Shown: positions 8,635 to 15,856 of the stretch, in pieces
How the letters are laid out: each line of letters begins with the position of its first letter
Numbering within the stretch: the first letter of the stretch is position 1
Source of the DNA: CAYOPZ01 sp964406005
GTDB taxonomy: Bacteria; Bacteroidota; Bacteroidia; Bacteroidales; SM23-62
Reading direction: 5' to 3'
Assembly (NCBI GenBank): GCA_964406005.1
Contig: CAYOPZ010000004.1
Span: 62,001-126,000 of the forward strand
Length of the DNA stretch: 64,000 nucleotides
Position numbers and translations under genes: made by a program
Notes under the pieces: generated by a model
Seen by the model: the letters and a program-made list of their open reading frames with translations, nothing else
The model's database searches: none
Told to the model about the DNA's origin: nothing

Positions 8635-8706
8635 GCAGTCCGACGGAGGGCCGGCCGTTAAGAATGGGTCCTGTGGACCCATTCAGGGAGGAGCCAGGTT
8701 GCAGGG
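8635..8706 (+). repeat. 72-nt dispersed repeat, copy 1
   Basis: This 72-base segment is 71/72 identical to 12653-12724. Its first 12 bases (GCAGTCCGACGG) equal the complement of the tRNA-Glu 3' end found at 12811-12822. It contains a perfect hairpin, AATGGGTCC at 8663-8671 and GGACCCATT at 8675-8683, with a TGT loop. It directly follows a terminator hairpin, as does the second copy. Short open frames through it are spurious. Confidence 0.85.
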
Positions 8707-8759
8707 GAAGTGACAGTCTTTTTAATAAATTTTTTTTCATCTGTAAAAAGGGATTATTT

Positions 8760-9614
8760 TTGGATAATGGTAAAGGCAAAATATTGAGCTCCCTCAAGCG
8801 TGAACTGGGAAGATTACTGATAATGAGCTTTGGGGTTTTTTTGTTTATCCTGTTTTTTCAGCCTTTCCCCCTGGATGCACTGGATTACGATAACCGCTTG
8901 TTATTTGTTACCGGATTTGGTGCGATTTACTTCCTGGTAACCTTTGCTGTTTTCATTATCCTCCCATTAATGATCTCAAGATGGTTTCCCATTGATGACT
9001 GGGAATATGGACCAACACCGGGCCAAAGCCTTTTATTCCTTGCCATTGCCTCTGCATCCTTTGCATTCTATATTCGTTACGTGGGAAAGGTAAACCTGTC
9101 GTTCTACATGATGTTCAAGGTGTTGCTTGTTAACCTGCTTCCCCTGATCATATTGATTCTTCTATACAGGTACAAATGGCTAAAGCAAGCTGTTGGTCTG
9201 TTGCAGGATAAGAACAAAGAGTATCTGACACAGATCGAGGCATATGAGAACGGACCGGATGAGGAGGAAATAGATATTATTTCTGAAAATAAATCGGACA
9301 GGCTGAAACTAAAATACAACAACATTGTCTTCATCAAGTCAGCCGACAATTACATTGAAATCAACTATCTGGAAAAGGGCTCGGTTGTTAAAAAAATGTT
9401 GCGGAGTACCATGAGAAACATTGAACATCAGCTGGCCGATAAAAGTAACTTTCTGCGGTGTCACCGCACCCATATTGTGAATGCTTCATTTATCGAAAAG
9501 TTACTAAGAAATTATGGTGTTAACAGCTTGAAAATTAAGTGTTGTGAAGACATCATTCCTGTATCCAAGCAATATCTTATTCCGATTAAGGTAGCCATTA
9601 CCGGCTTCAAATGA
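8760..9614 (+). CDS. LytTR-domain membrane regulator
   Basis: About 285 residues. The N-terminal half has four hydrophobic segments (the first near MSFGVFLFILFFQPF, then LLFVTGFGAIYFL, SLLFLAIASASFAF and VLLVNLLPLIILILLY), followed by a short linker and a C-terminal LytTR DNA-binding domain (IVFIKSADNYIEI, FLRCHRTHIVN, IIPVSKQYL). There is no receiver domain, so it belongs to the membrane-anchored LytTR group common in Bacteroidota. The start is uncertain: an in-frame ATG at 8664 lies inside the repeat and is unlikely; I use TTG at 8760, preceded by AAGGGA. TTG at 8784 is an alternative. The downstream methyltransferase is in the same direction, 111 or more bases away. Confidence 0.82.
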   Translation: MDNGKGKILSSLKRELGRLLIMSFGVFLFILFFQPFPLDALDYDNRLLFVTGFGAIYFLVTFAVFIILPLMISRWFPIDDWEYGPTPGQSLLFLAIASASFAFYIRYVGKVNLSFYMMFKVLLVNLLPLIILILLYRYKWLKQAVGLLQDKNKEYLTQIEAYENGPDEEEIDIISENKSDRLKLKYNNIVFIKSADNYIEINYLEKGSVVKKMLRSTMRNIEHQLADKSNFLRCHRTHIVNASFIEKLLRNYGVNSLKIKCCEDIIPVSKQYLIPIKVAITGFK

Positions 9615-9752
9615 ATGTGCCATTCACCCCAAAATTTGTATTGTTTACCACAATTCCTGTTTTTTCCTCCCTTTGTAAAACCATATATCCCAATTATTTT
9701 ATACTTGTAGACTTACCGGTTAAAATTGCAAGTTGAATCAAATACGGATATA

Positions 9753-10562
9753 ATGGGAAATTTCATTGACAATTATTGCGAAATGCCAAGTGTATTACGC
9801 AGGCCGATGTGGCGGATATGGCATAAACTAATGAACCGGTTCGATAAAGACAGCACAGTGAATTTCATGAATTACGGATATGCAGGTCTGAATGGCGAAC
9901 GTATGCTTGAACTTGAAAAGGAAGATGAATACAACCGCTATTGCATCCAGCTATATGACCATGTTGTGCACTCTGTCGAACTGGAAAACAAGACGGTCGT
10001 TGAAGTTGGTTCCGGAAGGGGAGGTGGTGCGGATTATATTTCACGATATTACAAACCCAAAGAATATACAGGTGTTGATATCTCATATGATGTAATACAA
10101 TTCTGTAACCGATATTATAATGTCCGGGGACTAAGATTCAAAGAGGGCCGGGCAGAGAAGATACCCGTTGAAGCGGGGACAGTTGACGCTGTTGTGAATG
10201 TTGAATCGTCACGTTGTTACAGGAGCCTGAAGACATTTTTCAGTGAAGTTCACAGGATACTGAATCCCGGTGGGTATTTCCTGTTTGCCGATGTAACTGA
10301 TAATGGAAGGCTGGAGGAGATACGAGAAAAGCTTCATCATTGCGGTTTTCGGATAAAGAGTGAAACCGAGATCACAACAAACGTTGCCAGGGGACTTGAA
10401 CTGGACTCAAAGCGGCGGAAGGGCATGATAGAGAGGAAGATTCCACGGTGGTTGAAAAGTCTGTTTTCAAAGTTTGCCGCCACCGAGGGCACAGACCGGT
10501 TCAATTCATTCAGAAACGGTAAATTTCAATATTGGAGTTTTATTGTGACCAAAGCCAACTAG
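9753..10562 (+). CDS. SAM-dependent methyltransferase, phthiotriol-methyltransferase-like
   Basis: About 269 residues with a class I SAM-binding fold: motif I VVEVGSGRGGG, the acidic strand end YTGVDIS, the NVESSRCY segment, and ILNPGGYFLFAD. The NYGYA and DEYNRYCIQLYDH blocks before motif I, and the NVESS-CY block, resemble the family that includes mycobacterial phthiotriol/phenolphthiotriol dimycocerosate methyltransferases and other lipid or polyketide O-methyltransferases. The true acceptor is unknown. An in-frame TTG at 9726 would add nine residues; I prefer the ATG at 9753. A TATACTTG sequence at 9700-9707 could be a -7 element. It converges on the cold-shock gene with a 27-base gap. 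Confidence 0.88.
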   Translation: MGNFIDNYCEMPSVLRRPMWRIWHKLMNRFDKDSTVNFMNYGYAGLNGERMLELEKEDEYNRYCIQLYDHVVHSVELENKTVVEVGSGRGGGADYISRYYKPKEYTGVDISYDVIQFCNRYYNVRGLRFKEGRAEKIPVEAGTVDAVVNVESSRCYRSLKTFFSEVHRILNPGGYFLFADVTDNGRLEEIREKLHHCGFRIKSETEITTNVARGLELDSKRRKGMIERKIPRWLKSLFSKFAATEGTDRFNSFRNGKFQYWSFIVTKAN

Positions 10563-10589
10563 CCGTCCGTATCCCTAAATAAATAACCC

Positions 10590-11039
10590 TCAGGTGCGTT
10601 TTACATTTATGGCAGAGAATCCTTTCGGTCCTTTTTCCAGATTAAAAGTAACAGTATCTCCTTCCTGGAGATCATCCATCATATCGGTCATATGAACGAA
10701 AATATTTTCCTTGATTATTGAATCCCGGATGAATCCGTATCCTTTCGAATGATTGAAAGAAGCTAGAATCCCTGTCCTTTTTGAAACGGTTTCATGGTCA
10801 GTGTCCTGGGGGGGAATGCCGATTTCAATATCTTTGGCTTTGACTTCATCTTCTTCAGCAGGATCGGGTGGGGTTGATGTGATGTTACCATATTCATCAA
10901 CATATGCAATCATATCATCCGGATTATTCTTAGTTTCATTCTCCTTCCTGACTCTTCTTCTATCTTCTTTTTCCTTTCTTTTTTTCTCTTTTCTTTTCCT
11001 TACTTCTTTTTTTTGGAATGATTCCTGTGACCTGCCCAT
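10590..11039 (-). CDS. Cold-shock-domain protein with a charged N-terminal extension
   Basis: A 149-residue protein. The first 35 residues are very rich in Lys, Arg and Glu, followed by an acidic linker and a C-terminal cold-shock domain (residues about 85-149) with the RNA-binding motif KGYGFIRD and ENIFVHMTDM. Such proteins bind single-stranded RNA or DNA and act as RNA chaperones. It is the last of three minus-strand genes after the RRM protein and the sigma factor, 31 bases downstream of the latter, which suggests joint expression in a stress or cold response. Confidence 0.92.
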   Translation of the reverse strand: MGRSQESFQKKEVRKRKEKKRKEKEDRRRVRKENETKNNPDDMIAYVDEYGNITSTPPDPAEEDEVKAKDIEIGIPPQDTDHETVSKRTGILASFNHSKGYGFIRDSIIKENIFVHMTDMMDDLQEGDTVTFNLEKGPKGFSAINVKRT

Positions 11040-11070
11040 AGATTAATTTTAAGTTGTAGGTGGGTTAATT

Positions 11071-11934
11071 TTATTCAAAAATGGCATGTTTCCCTTTAAG
11101 AAGGTTCCTGAGTTTATCGAGTCCACGGGCCCTTATTTGCCTGACGCGTTCCGACGACATATTATATTTCATAGCTATATCAGAAAGGGTGTAGATCGGT
11201 GTTCCGAACAATCCAAAAGACATTGTCAATACCGCTGCTTCTCTGTTTGTCAGTTTTTCAAGCGCCCGGTTAATGTTTATTATAAGTGAATCCTTTATGG
11301 ACGAATCATCCGGTGATGGATAACTTTCAGTTTGAACCACATCATAAAGGCTGAATTCCCTGTCATCATTTTGCAGAAACGGCATGTCGAAGGAGATCTG
11401 ACGTTTTTTGATTTTATTGGCGGTTTTTACTTCATCTCCGGTCACATCCAAGTGTTCTGCAATTTCCGAATCGGTTGGTTCTCTCTCAAATTCCTGCTCC
11501 AGGTACAGGATGGCGTTTGTTATTTTGTTGATCGACGCAATTCTGTTCAAGGGTAGCCGTACGACCCGTGTATCATTGGCAATGGCCTGGATCATACTCT
11601 GGCGGATCCACCATACTGCATATGAAATAAACTTAAACCCTCTTGTTTCATCGAATCGTTCAGCGGCAATTACCAGTCCGATATTACCTTCATTGATTAG
11701 GTCGGGGAATGAAAGGCCCATATTCTGGTATTGTTTTGCTACAGATACAACGAAACGCAAGTTGGCCAGAACCAACCTTTTAAGAGCTTTACCATCACCA
11801 TTCTTTATCCGTACTGCCAGTTCCACTTCTTCTTCGGGGGTGATCCTGGGATATTTATTGATGTCCTGAAAGTAACGGTTGATCGATTCATCGGTCCGCT
11901 GGGTTATTTGTTTTGTGATGGTAAGCTGTCGCAT
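11071..11934 (-). CDS. RpoD/SigA-family RNA polymerase sigma factor (probably not the housekeeping one)
   Basis: A 287-residue sigma-70 protein without region 1.1. Regions 1.2-2.4 are intact (ANLRFVVSVAKQYQN, FPDLINEGNIGL, FKFISYAVWWIRQSM), region 3 follows, and region 4.2 reads YTLSDIAMKYNMSSERVRQIRARGLDKLR. Several positions differ from the usual Bacteroidota primary sigma factor as I know it, for example LVIAAERFD, an FGLFG segment before region 4.2, and RARGLDKLR in place of REKAIRRLR-like sequence. I infer a second, stress-related RpoD-type sigma. It sits between an RRM protein gene upstream and a cold-shock-domain gene downstream. Confidence 0.9.
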   Translation of the reverse strand: MRQLTITKQITQRTDESINRYFQDINKYPRITPEEEVELAVRIKNGDGKALKRLVLANLRFVVSVAKQYQNMGLSFPDLINEGNIGLVIAAERFDETRGFKFISYAVWWIRQSMIQAIANDTRVVRLPLNRIASINKITNAILYLEQEFEREPTDSEIAEHLDVTGDEVKTANKIKKRQISFDMPFLQNDDREFSLYDVVQTESYPSPDDSSIKDSLIININRALEKLTNREAAVLTMSFGLFGTPIYTLSDIAMKYNMSSERVRQIRARGLDKLRNLLKGKHAIFE

Positions 11935-11999
11935 CTGGCTTTATTCGTTTATTTCATTGTACCATTTTACTTTTGTTAGATTAAACACTTTTCCCGGGA

Positions 12000-12254
12000 T
12001 TAATAATTTTCTCTTCTGGGCCTGGCTTCGTTCACAGTGATTTCTCTGCTTTTAAAAGTCGTGTTGTTTAATCCGTCGATGGCTTTCCTGCCCTCATCAT
12101 CATTTTCCATTTCGATAAATCCGAAGCCTTTACTTCTTCCACTGTATTTATCGGTTATGATTTTTGCAGATTTTACAATTCCAAATTCTTCAAAGATGCT
12201 TTGTAATTCGTCTTCATTTATATTGTAATCAAGATTTCCTACGTAAATGTTCAT
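12000..12254 (-). CDS. Small RRM-type RNA-binding protein
   Basis: An 84-residue single RNA recognition motif protein, with RNP2 (IYVGNL) at residues 3-8 and RNP1 (KGFGFIEM) near residue 45, ending in a basic tail (ARPRRENY). These small glycine-poor RRM proteins are common in Bacteroidota and cyanobacteria and are often cold-induced; they bind RNA in the cytoplasm. The start is the first ATG of the RRM fold. A likely promoter more than 230 bases upstream gives it a long leader. The sigma factor gene follows 65 bases downstream in the same direction. Confidence 0.93.
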   Translation of the reverse strand: MNIYVGNLDYNINEDELQSIFEEFGIVKSAKIITDKYSGRSKGFGFIEMENDDEGRKAIDGLNNTTFKSREITVNEARPRRENY

Positions 12255-12491
12255 TTCTGTAAATTAAATTATTAAAATTCAATAGAATGGCTAATTCCCC
12301 TTACTGAAGAATTCTCCTGAACCGGTTTTTCCCCGGATACAGGGTGTTGATTGAACTTCAGTTGGATAATTATTGCTTTCAGTAATTGTTATATATGTTA
12401 AAAATTGGATTTAAAAAGGGAGGCAGTGATGAACTAATCGTAAGAACCTGATTAGTTAATATTTGCGCGAATTTTTAAATCTGAATTTTTA
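12255..12491 (-). promoter_or_regulatory. Long 5' leader of the RRM protein gene
   Basis: About 230 non-coding bases lie between the RRM start and a TACCTTTG -7-like element at 12492-12499 (minus strand). No good -33 element is seen. The leader is AT-rich and holds a perfect 8-bp hairpin, AACTAATC at 12432-12439 and GATTAGTT at 12450-12457. Long structured leaders are typical of cold-shock mRNAs, so temperature-dependent control is possible, but the sequence alone does not show it. Confidence 0.4.
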
Positions 12492-12576
12492 CAAAGGTAC
12501 GCTGAATTGATTGAATTTTGTTATTAATCTGGTATTATCTCCTGCAACCTGGCATATTTTTTATTAGCACTTAAAT

Positions 12577-12664
12577 TTGTCCGGGGTTCGATTCCCCGTG
12601 ATGGATAAATAAAAAAGGCTGAACTGTATGAATCAGCCTTTGCTTGTATCTGGCAGTCCGACGG
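12577..12664. repeat. 88-nt duplicated segment, copy D1 (tRNA-Glu terminator region)
   Basis: This segment is identical except for one base to 12735-12822, 158 bases away. On the plus strand it begins with a sequence identical to a tRNA T-arm (GGGGTTCGATTCCCC), then a terminator hairpin at 12605-12641, and ends with the complement of the last tRNA-Glu bases (GCAGTCCGACGG). It contains no complete tRNA; it appears to be a duplicated 3' flank of the functional gene. Confidence 0.8.
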
Positions 12665-12724
12665 AGGGCCGACCGTTAAGAATGGGTCCTGTGGACCCAT
12701 TCAGGGAGGAGCCAGGTTGCAGGG
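12653..12724 (+). repeat. 72-nt dispersed repeat, copy 2
   Basis: Second copy of the repeat at 8635-8706, with one substitution (G to A at 12672). The hairpin arms are at 12681-12689 and 12693-12701. Its first 12 bases coincide with the tRNA-Glu 3'-end sequence at the end of segment D1, and it fills the space between the two 88-nt duplicated segments. Confidence 0.85.
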
Positions 12725-12734
12725 TTGGAGAGGG

Positions 12735-12822
12735 TTGTCCGGGGTTCGATTCCCCGTGATGGATAAATAAAAAAGGCTGAACTATATGAATCAGCCTTTG
12801 CTTGTATCTGGCAGTCCGACGG
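12735..12822. repeat. 88-nt duplicated segment, copy D2, joined to the intact tRNA-Glu gene
   Basis: Second copy of the segment at 12577-12664. Its right end, bases 12809-12822, is the real 3' end of the tRNA-Glu gene including CCA; the hairpin within it is that gene's terminator. Confidence 0.8.
12763..12799 (-). terminator. Terminator of the tRNA-Glu gene
   Basis: On the minus strand a 9-bp stem, AAAGGCTGA with TCAGCCTTT, and a 10-base loop is followed by a T-rich run (TTTTTTATTTAT). It begins ten bases after the encoded CCA. A duplicate of this hairpin lies at 12605-12641. Confidence 0.8.
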
Positions 12823-12883
12823 GGAATCGAACCCCGGTTACCAGGATGAAAACCTGGCGTCCTAACCACTAGACGACCGGACC
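12809..12883 (-). tRNA. tRNA-Glu (anticodon UUC), CCA encoded
   Basis: The minus strand folds into a full cloverleaf: acceptor GGTCCGG with TCGGACT (G-U pairs at both ends), D-arm GTCT...GGAC, anticodon stem CCAGG/CCTGG with loop TTTTCAT giving anticodon UUC, T-arm CGGGG-TTCGATT-CCCCG, discriminator G and a genomic CCA at 12809-12811. The leader is only about ten bases from a well-formed promoter, and a terminator follows. The flanking DNA on the 3' side is duplicated. Confidence 0.97.
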
Positions 12884-12899
12884 ATTTTTACAGGCGGTG

Positions 12900-12929
12900 C
12901 AAATATAGCTTATTTTTTATTTCCGTCAA
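12900..12929 (-). promoter_or_regulatory. Promoter of the tRNA-Glu gene
   Basis: On the minus strand TTG (12929-12927) and TATATTTG (12907-12900) are separated by 19 bases, which matches the Bacteroidota -33/-7 promoter pattern (TTG, then TAnnTTTG). The predicted transcript start is about ten bases before the tRNA 5' end. Confidence 0.7.
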
Positions 12930-12951
12930 GAACCCGCATTAAAAAACCTAT

Positions 12952-14316
12952 TCAGCCCTTTCGGGTGAGTTCACGGGCCAGGCCTTCCAGGTCAATGCCG
13001 TCGAAATTCCCCGAGGTCATGATCAGCAGGTTCATGTTGTCCCGGATGCTGCCGCGCAATTTACATATCAGAGGTTCTGCATCCGTGTAAACCTCCAGAC
13101 CGGTCCTTCCGAAAGCCTTTTTGACCTGGTCTCCTGTAAGGGGCGGGAGTTTTTTATGTTCGAGGGTCAGGGGATTGAAATAGACAATGGCCATATCCGC
13201 CGGATCGAGGGAGCCCTTGTATTGGGGCAGGAATTCAGGGTTCAGGCTGCTGTAGGTATGAAGCTCGAGCACGGACACAAACTCCCGGCCGGGGAATTGC
13301 TCCTTCAGGGCAAGGGTTGTTGCCTTCACTTTCGAGGGTGAATGAGCGAAATCAAGAAACACCGATACGGAGTCGCTGGAGGCAAGCTGTTGCATGCGTT
13401 TACTGGCGCCGGGAAAGGAAACGATGGCCCGGTAAAACATATCGTCGTCGATACCGAGTGCGTTACAGACCAGCCTTGCCCCGTTGATGTTATGCATATT
13501 GTGCCGGCCGAAAACAGGCACCTTCATTTCCTTCCCGAAGGCGGACAGGTATGTATTTCCATCCCTGATGATGTTCGGATGCTCCCGGTATGGGATATAT
13601 TCCAGTTGTCCGGCCGAGGACCCTGCCAGCCTTACCAGTTCGGGATCTTCCATGCAGTATATCAGCGTACCTCCTGCTTCGATCCTGTCAATGAAGATCC
13701 TGAACTGTTCAAGGTATGTCTCGTACCTGGGGAATACATTCATATGATCCCAGGCGATTCCCGAAAGCAGTGCGATATGCGGCCTGTACAGGTGGAACTT
13801 CGGACGCCTGTCGAGCACGGATGAGAGATATTCGTCCCCCTCGAATACTGCGATCCCGGTATCCTCGTCAAGACCGACCATGGTCCCGAAGCCTTCAATC
13901 TGTGATCCCACCATGTAATCGAACCTGATGTCATGGGTTCTGAGCGTATGCATGATCATGGAGGTAATGGTCGTTTTTCCGTGGCTTCCCCCGACGACCA
14001 CTCTTTTTTTGCTGCGGGTTTGCTCATAGAGAAATTCCGGAAAGGACCTGACGGGAATATGAAGGGCAAGGGCCTTTTTGAGTTCGGGGTTGTCCTCCCG
14101 GGCATGCATGCCCAGTATCACCGTATCGAGGCCGGTTGTGATCCTGCCGGTGTCCCAGCCGGTCTTGCCGGGCAGGAGCCCGTGCCGCATAAGGCGGCTT
14201 CTGGACGGTTCGAAGATCTCGTCATCCGAACCGCTGACCTGATGCCCCTTCTTATGCAGGGCTATCGCCAGGTTATGCATCACGGCTCCTCCGATGGCAA
14301 TAAAATGGATTCTCAT
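12952..14316 (-). CDS. mpl: UDP-N-acetylmuramate:L-alanyl-gamma-D-glutamyl-meso-DAP ligase (peptidoglycan recycling)
   Basis: A 454-residue Mur-ligase-family enzyme that attaches recycled murein tripeptide to UDP-MurNAc in the cytoplasm. The N-terminus HFIAIGGAVMHNLA is the UDP-binding domain in its Mpl form, GGSHGKTTITSMI is the ATP-binding loop, FEGDEYLSSVLD and AWDHMNVFP are central-domain motifs, and DFAHSPSKVKAT belongs to the C-terminal domain. The AxGG-N-terminal pattern and the length separate it from MurC. It is divergent from the metallo-hydrolase gene with a 46-base gap. It implies use of meso-diaminopimelate, which agrees with dapD at 41 kb. Confidence 0.94.
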   Translation of the reverse strand: MRIHFIAIGGAVMHNLAIALHKKGHQVSGSDDEIFEPSRSRLMRHGLLPGKTGWDTGRITTGLDTVILGMHAREDNPELKKALALHIPVRSFPEFLYEQTRSKKRVVVGGSHGKTTITSMIMHTLRTHDIRFDYMVGSQIEGFGTMVGLDEDTGIAVFEGDEYLSSVLDRRPKFHLYRPHIALLSGIAWDHMNVFPRYETYLEQFRIFIDRIEAGGTLIYCMEDPELVRLAGSSAGQLEYIPYREHPNIIRDGNTYLSAFGKEMKVPVFGRHNMHNINGARLVCNALGIDDDMFYRAIVSFPGASKRMQQLASSDSVSVFLDFAHSPSKVKATTLALKEQFPGREFVSVLELHTYSSLNPEFLPQYKGSLDPADMAIVYFNPLTLEHKKLPPLTGDQVKKAFGRTGLEVYTDAEPLICKLRGSIRDNMNLLIMTSGNFDGIDLEGLARELTRKG

Positions 14317-14362
14317 TATCTTTACCGGAGTTAAATTTAAATAACGTAGCGATTTCCGGAAA

Positions 14363-15208
14363 ATGAAGATTTACACAGTACCGACGGGAAATTTGAAATT
14401 CGACGGTGGGGCCATGTTCGGTGTAGTCCCTAAAACATTATGGAGCAAACAGTACAAAGCAGATGAGAACAATATGCTTCCCATTGCCATGAGGAGCCTT
14501 TTTGTGGTGGACGGCAACAGGAAGATCCTTTTTGACAACGGGATGGGAGACAAGCAGGATGAAAAATTTTTCAGCCATTATTATCCGGACAGGGTAAATA
14601 CCCTGGAAGCATCCTTGAAAAAGCTGGGATACGGACCGGAGGACATTACTGACATGGTGCTTACTCACCTGCATTTCGATCATTGCGGGGGGAGCGTCAG
14701 GTATAATAACAAGCGCACCAGTTTGCATACCGTATTCCCCAATGCCCGTTACTGGATCGGAAAGCCTCAGTGGGAGCTGGCAAAAAATCCGAACCGGCTG
14801 GAAGGTGCTTCAATGTTTGAAGAGAATATCAGCCCCATAAGGGAAAGCGGGCAGCTGGAATTGGTTGACGGGAATTCCCGGTTAACGCCGGATGTGGAAT
14901 TGCGCTTATACAATGGACATACGGCAGGGCAGATCATAGCTCTTGTAAGGTACGGGGACAGGACCATTGTGAACATTGCAGACCTGATTCCGCTGGTGGG
15001 CCATATTTCTCTGGCCTGGGTTTGCGGATATGATACGCAGCCACTGGTTACCCTGAAAGAAAAGGCGGCGTTTTTGAAGGAGTCCCTGGATAAGGGTTAC
15101 ATTTATTACTTCTATCACGATCTTGATCACGAATGCTGTACGCTCACCGATACTCCCAAAGGCATCAGGGCGGAACGGATTTTTCCCATAAGTGAAATCA
15201 CAGGCTGA
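14363..15208 (+). CDS. Metallo-beta-lactamase-fold hydrolase
   Basis: A 281-residue cytoplasmic protein with the metal motif LTHLHFDHCGG (HxHxDH), a second histidine in YNGHTAGQ, an Asp in VNIADLIPL, and a C-terminal His segment FYHDLDHE. These residues support a two-metal hydrolase. The family includes lactonases of the AHL type and many uncharacterised enzymes; the exact substrate cannot be assigned. It is a plus-strand single gene within a minus-strand region and converges on the DUF4251 gene with a 28-base gap. Confidence 0.9.
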   Translation: MKIYTVPTGNLKFDGGAMFGVVPKTLWSKQYKADENNMLPIAMRSLFVVDGNRKILFDNGMGDKQDEKFFSHYYPDRVNTLEASLKKLGYGPEDITDMVLTHLHFDHCGGSVRYNNKRTSLHTVFPNARYWIGKPQWELAKNPNRLEGASMFEENISPIRESGQLELVDGNSRLTPDVELRLYNGHTAGQIIALVRYGDRTIVNIADLIPLVGHISLAWVCGYDTQPLVTLKEKAAFLKESLDKGYIYYFYHDLDHECCTLTDTPKGIRAERIFPISEITG

Positions 15209-15236
15209 GAACCGGTCTGTATGCAGGGACACGGCA

Positions 15237-15809
15237 TCAGAATGAAGATTGTCCCTTATATATCCTTGCGGCCGAAAGAGGGACAAGTTTTCCATGGTAG
15301 TTCAGCTGGCCCGGCCAGTTTGAACGGATGTTGACATTCGCGTTCCCGTCCGGACTGACCATCATGGAAATGTCGTAGGTTCCCGCGGCAGAATGAACCA
15401 TCATGGTGATGTTGAAAGCGTCTTCCCTCCTGCCTACGGTTCTAACATTGAAATCCGTGATACTTCCGTCCACTGTGATTCCGCCCACCCCGTTGTAACC
15501 CGGTGAGTAGGATGATCCGACCTGCATGGTTGCATCGGCAGAATCCACCATGACAAAATTAATCGTCGATGAAACCGGGACACGTACTCCGTACCTGTCG
15601 CTCAGATAATCGCTCTGAATAACAAATTGCCGCTTTTCGATAATCCGTTTTGTCAGCTCCGCCAATTTCTCCCGCTCAATTCTCTTATCTTCCTTCTCCT
15701 GTTCCTTTTTCAGTTTCCTGATCTCGGACCTGCTTAAACTTCCCTCGTCCTGGGCATTCACCACGGTTAACAGGGAAAAGGAAATCAATATGGAGATCAT
15801 TGTTTTCAT
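15237..15809 (-). CDS. DUF4251 family secreted protein
   Basis: About 190 residues. The start at 15809 gives a signal peptide (MKTMISILISFSLLTVVNAQ); a longer frame upstream overlaps the preceding gene and is less likely. After the signal comes a highly charged helical stretch (residues about 25-60, Lys/Glu/Arg rich) and then a beta-rich domain with FVMVDSADATMQVGSS and PDGNANVNIRSNWPG, as in DUF4251 proteins of Bacteroidota, whose function is unknown. It ends a run of minus-strand genes that starts with prmC, and lies 47 bases after the membrane protein. Confidence 0.85.
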   Translation of the reverse strand: MKTMISILISFSLLTVVNAQDEGSLSRSEIRKLKKEQEKEDKRIEREKLAELTKRIIEKRQFVIQSDYLSDRYGVRVPVSSTINFVMVDSADATMQVGSSYSPGYNGVGGITVDGSITDFNVRTVGRREDAFNITMMVHSAAGTYDISMMVSPDGNANVNIRSNWPGQLNYHGKLVPLSAARIYKGQSSF

Positions 15810-15856
15810 TGCAATCCTATATATCACAAATTCCGCGCCAAAAGCCACCGTGCATG

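Noticed and set aside
8664..8759. ATG at 8664 as the start of the LytTR gene
   Set aside because: The ATG lies in the hairpin of the dispersed repeat, so the 32 extra residues would come from repeat DNA; a later TTG is more plausible.
8609..8797. Minus-strand 62-codon open frame over repeat copy 1
   Set aside because: It shares its middle part with the artefact at 12.6-12.9 kb because both translate the same repeat; no start context or conserved function.
12633..12869. Minus-strand 78-codon open frame over the tRNA-Glu gene and the repeat
   Set aside because: It runs through a proven tRNA gene, its terminator and the 72-nt repeat; the translation is a known kind of artefact and has no independent support.
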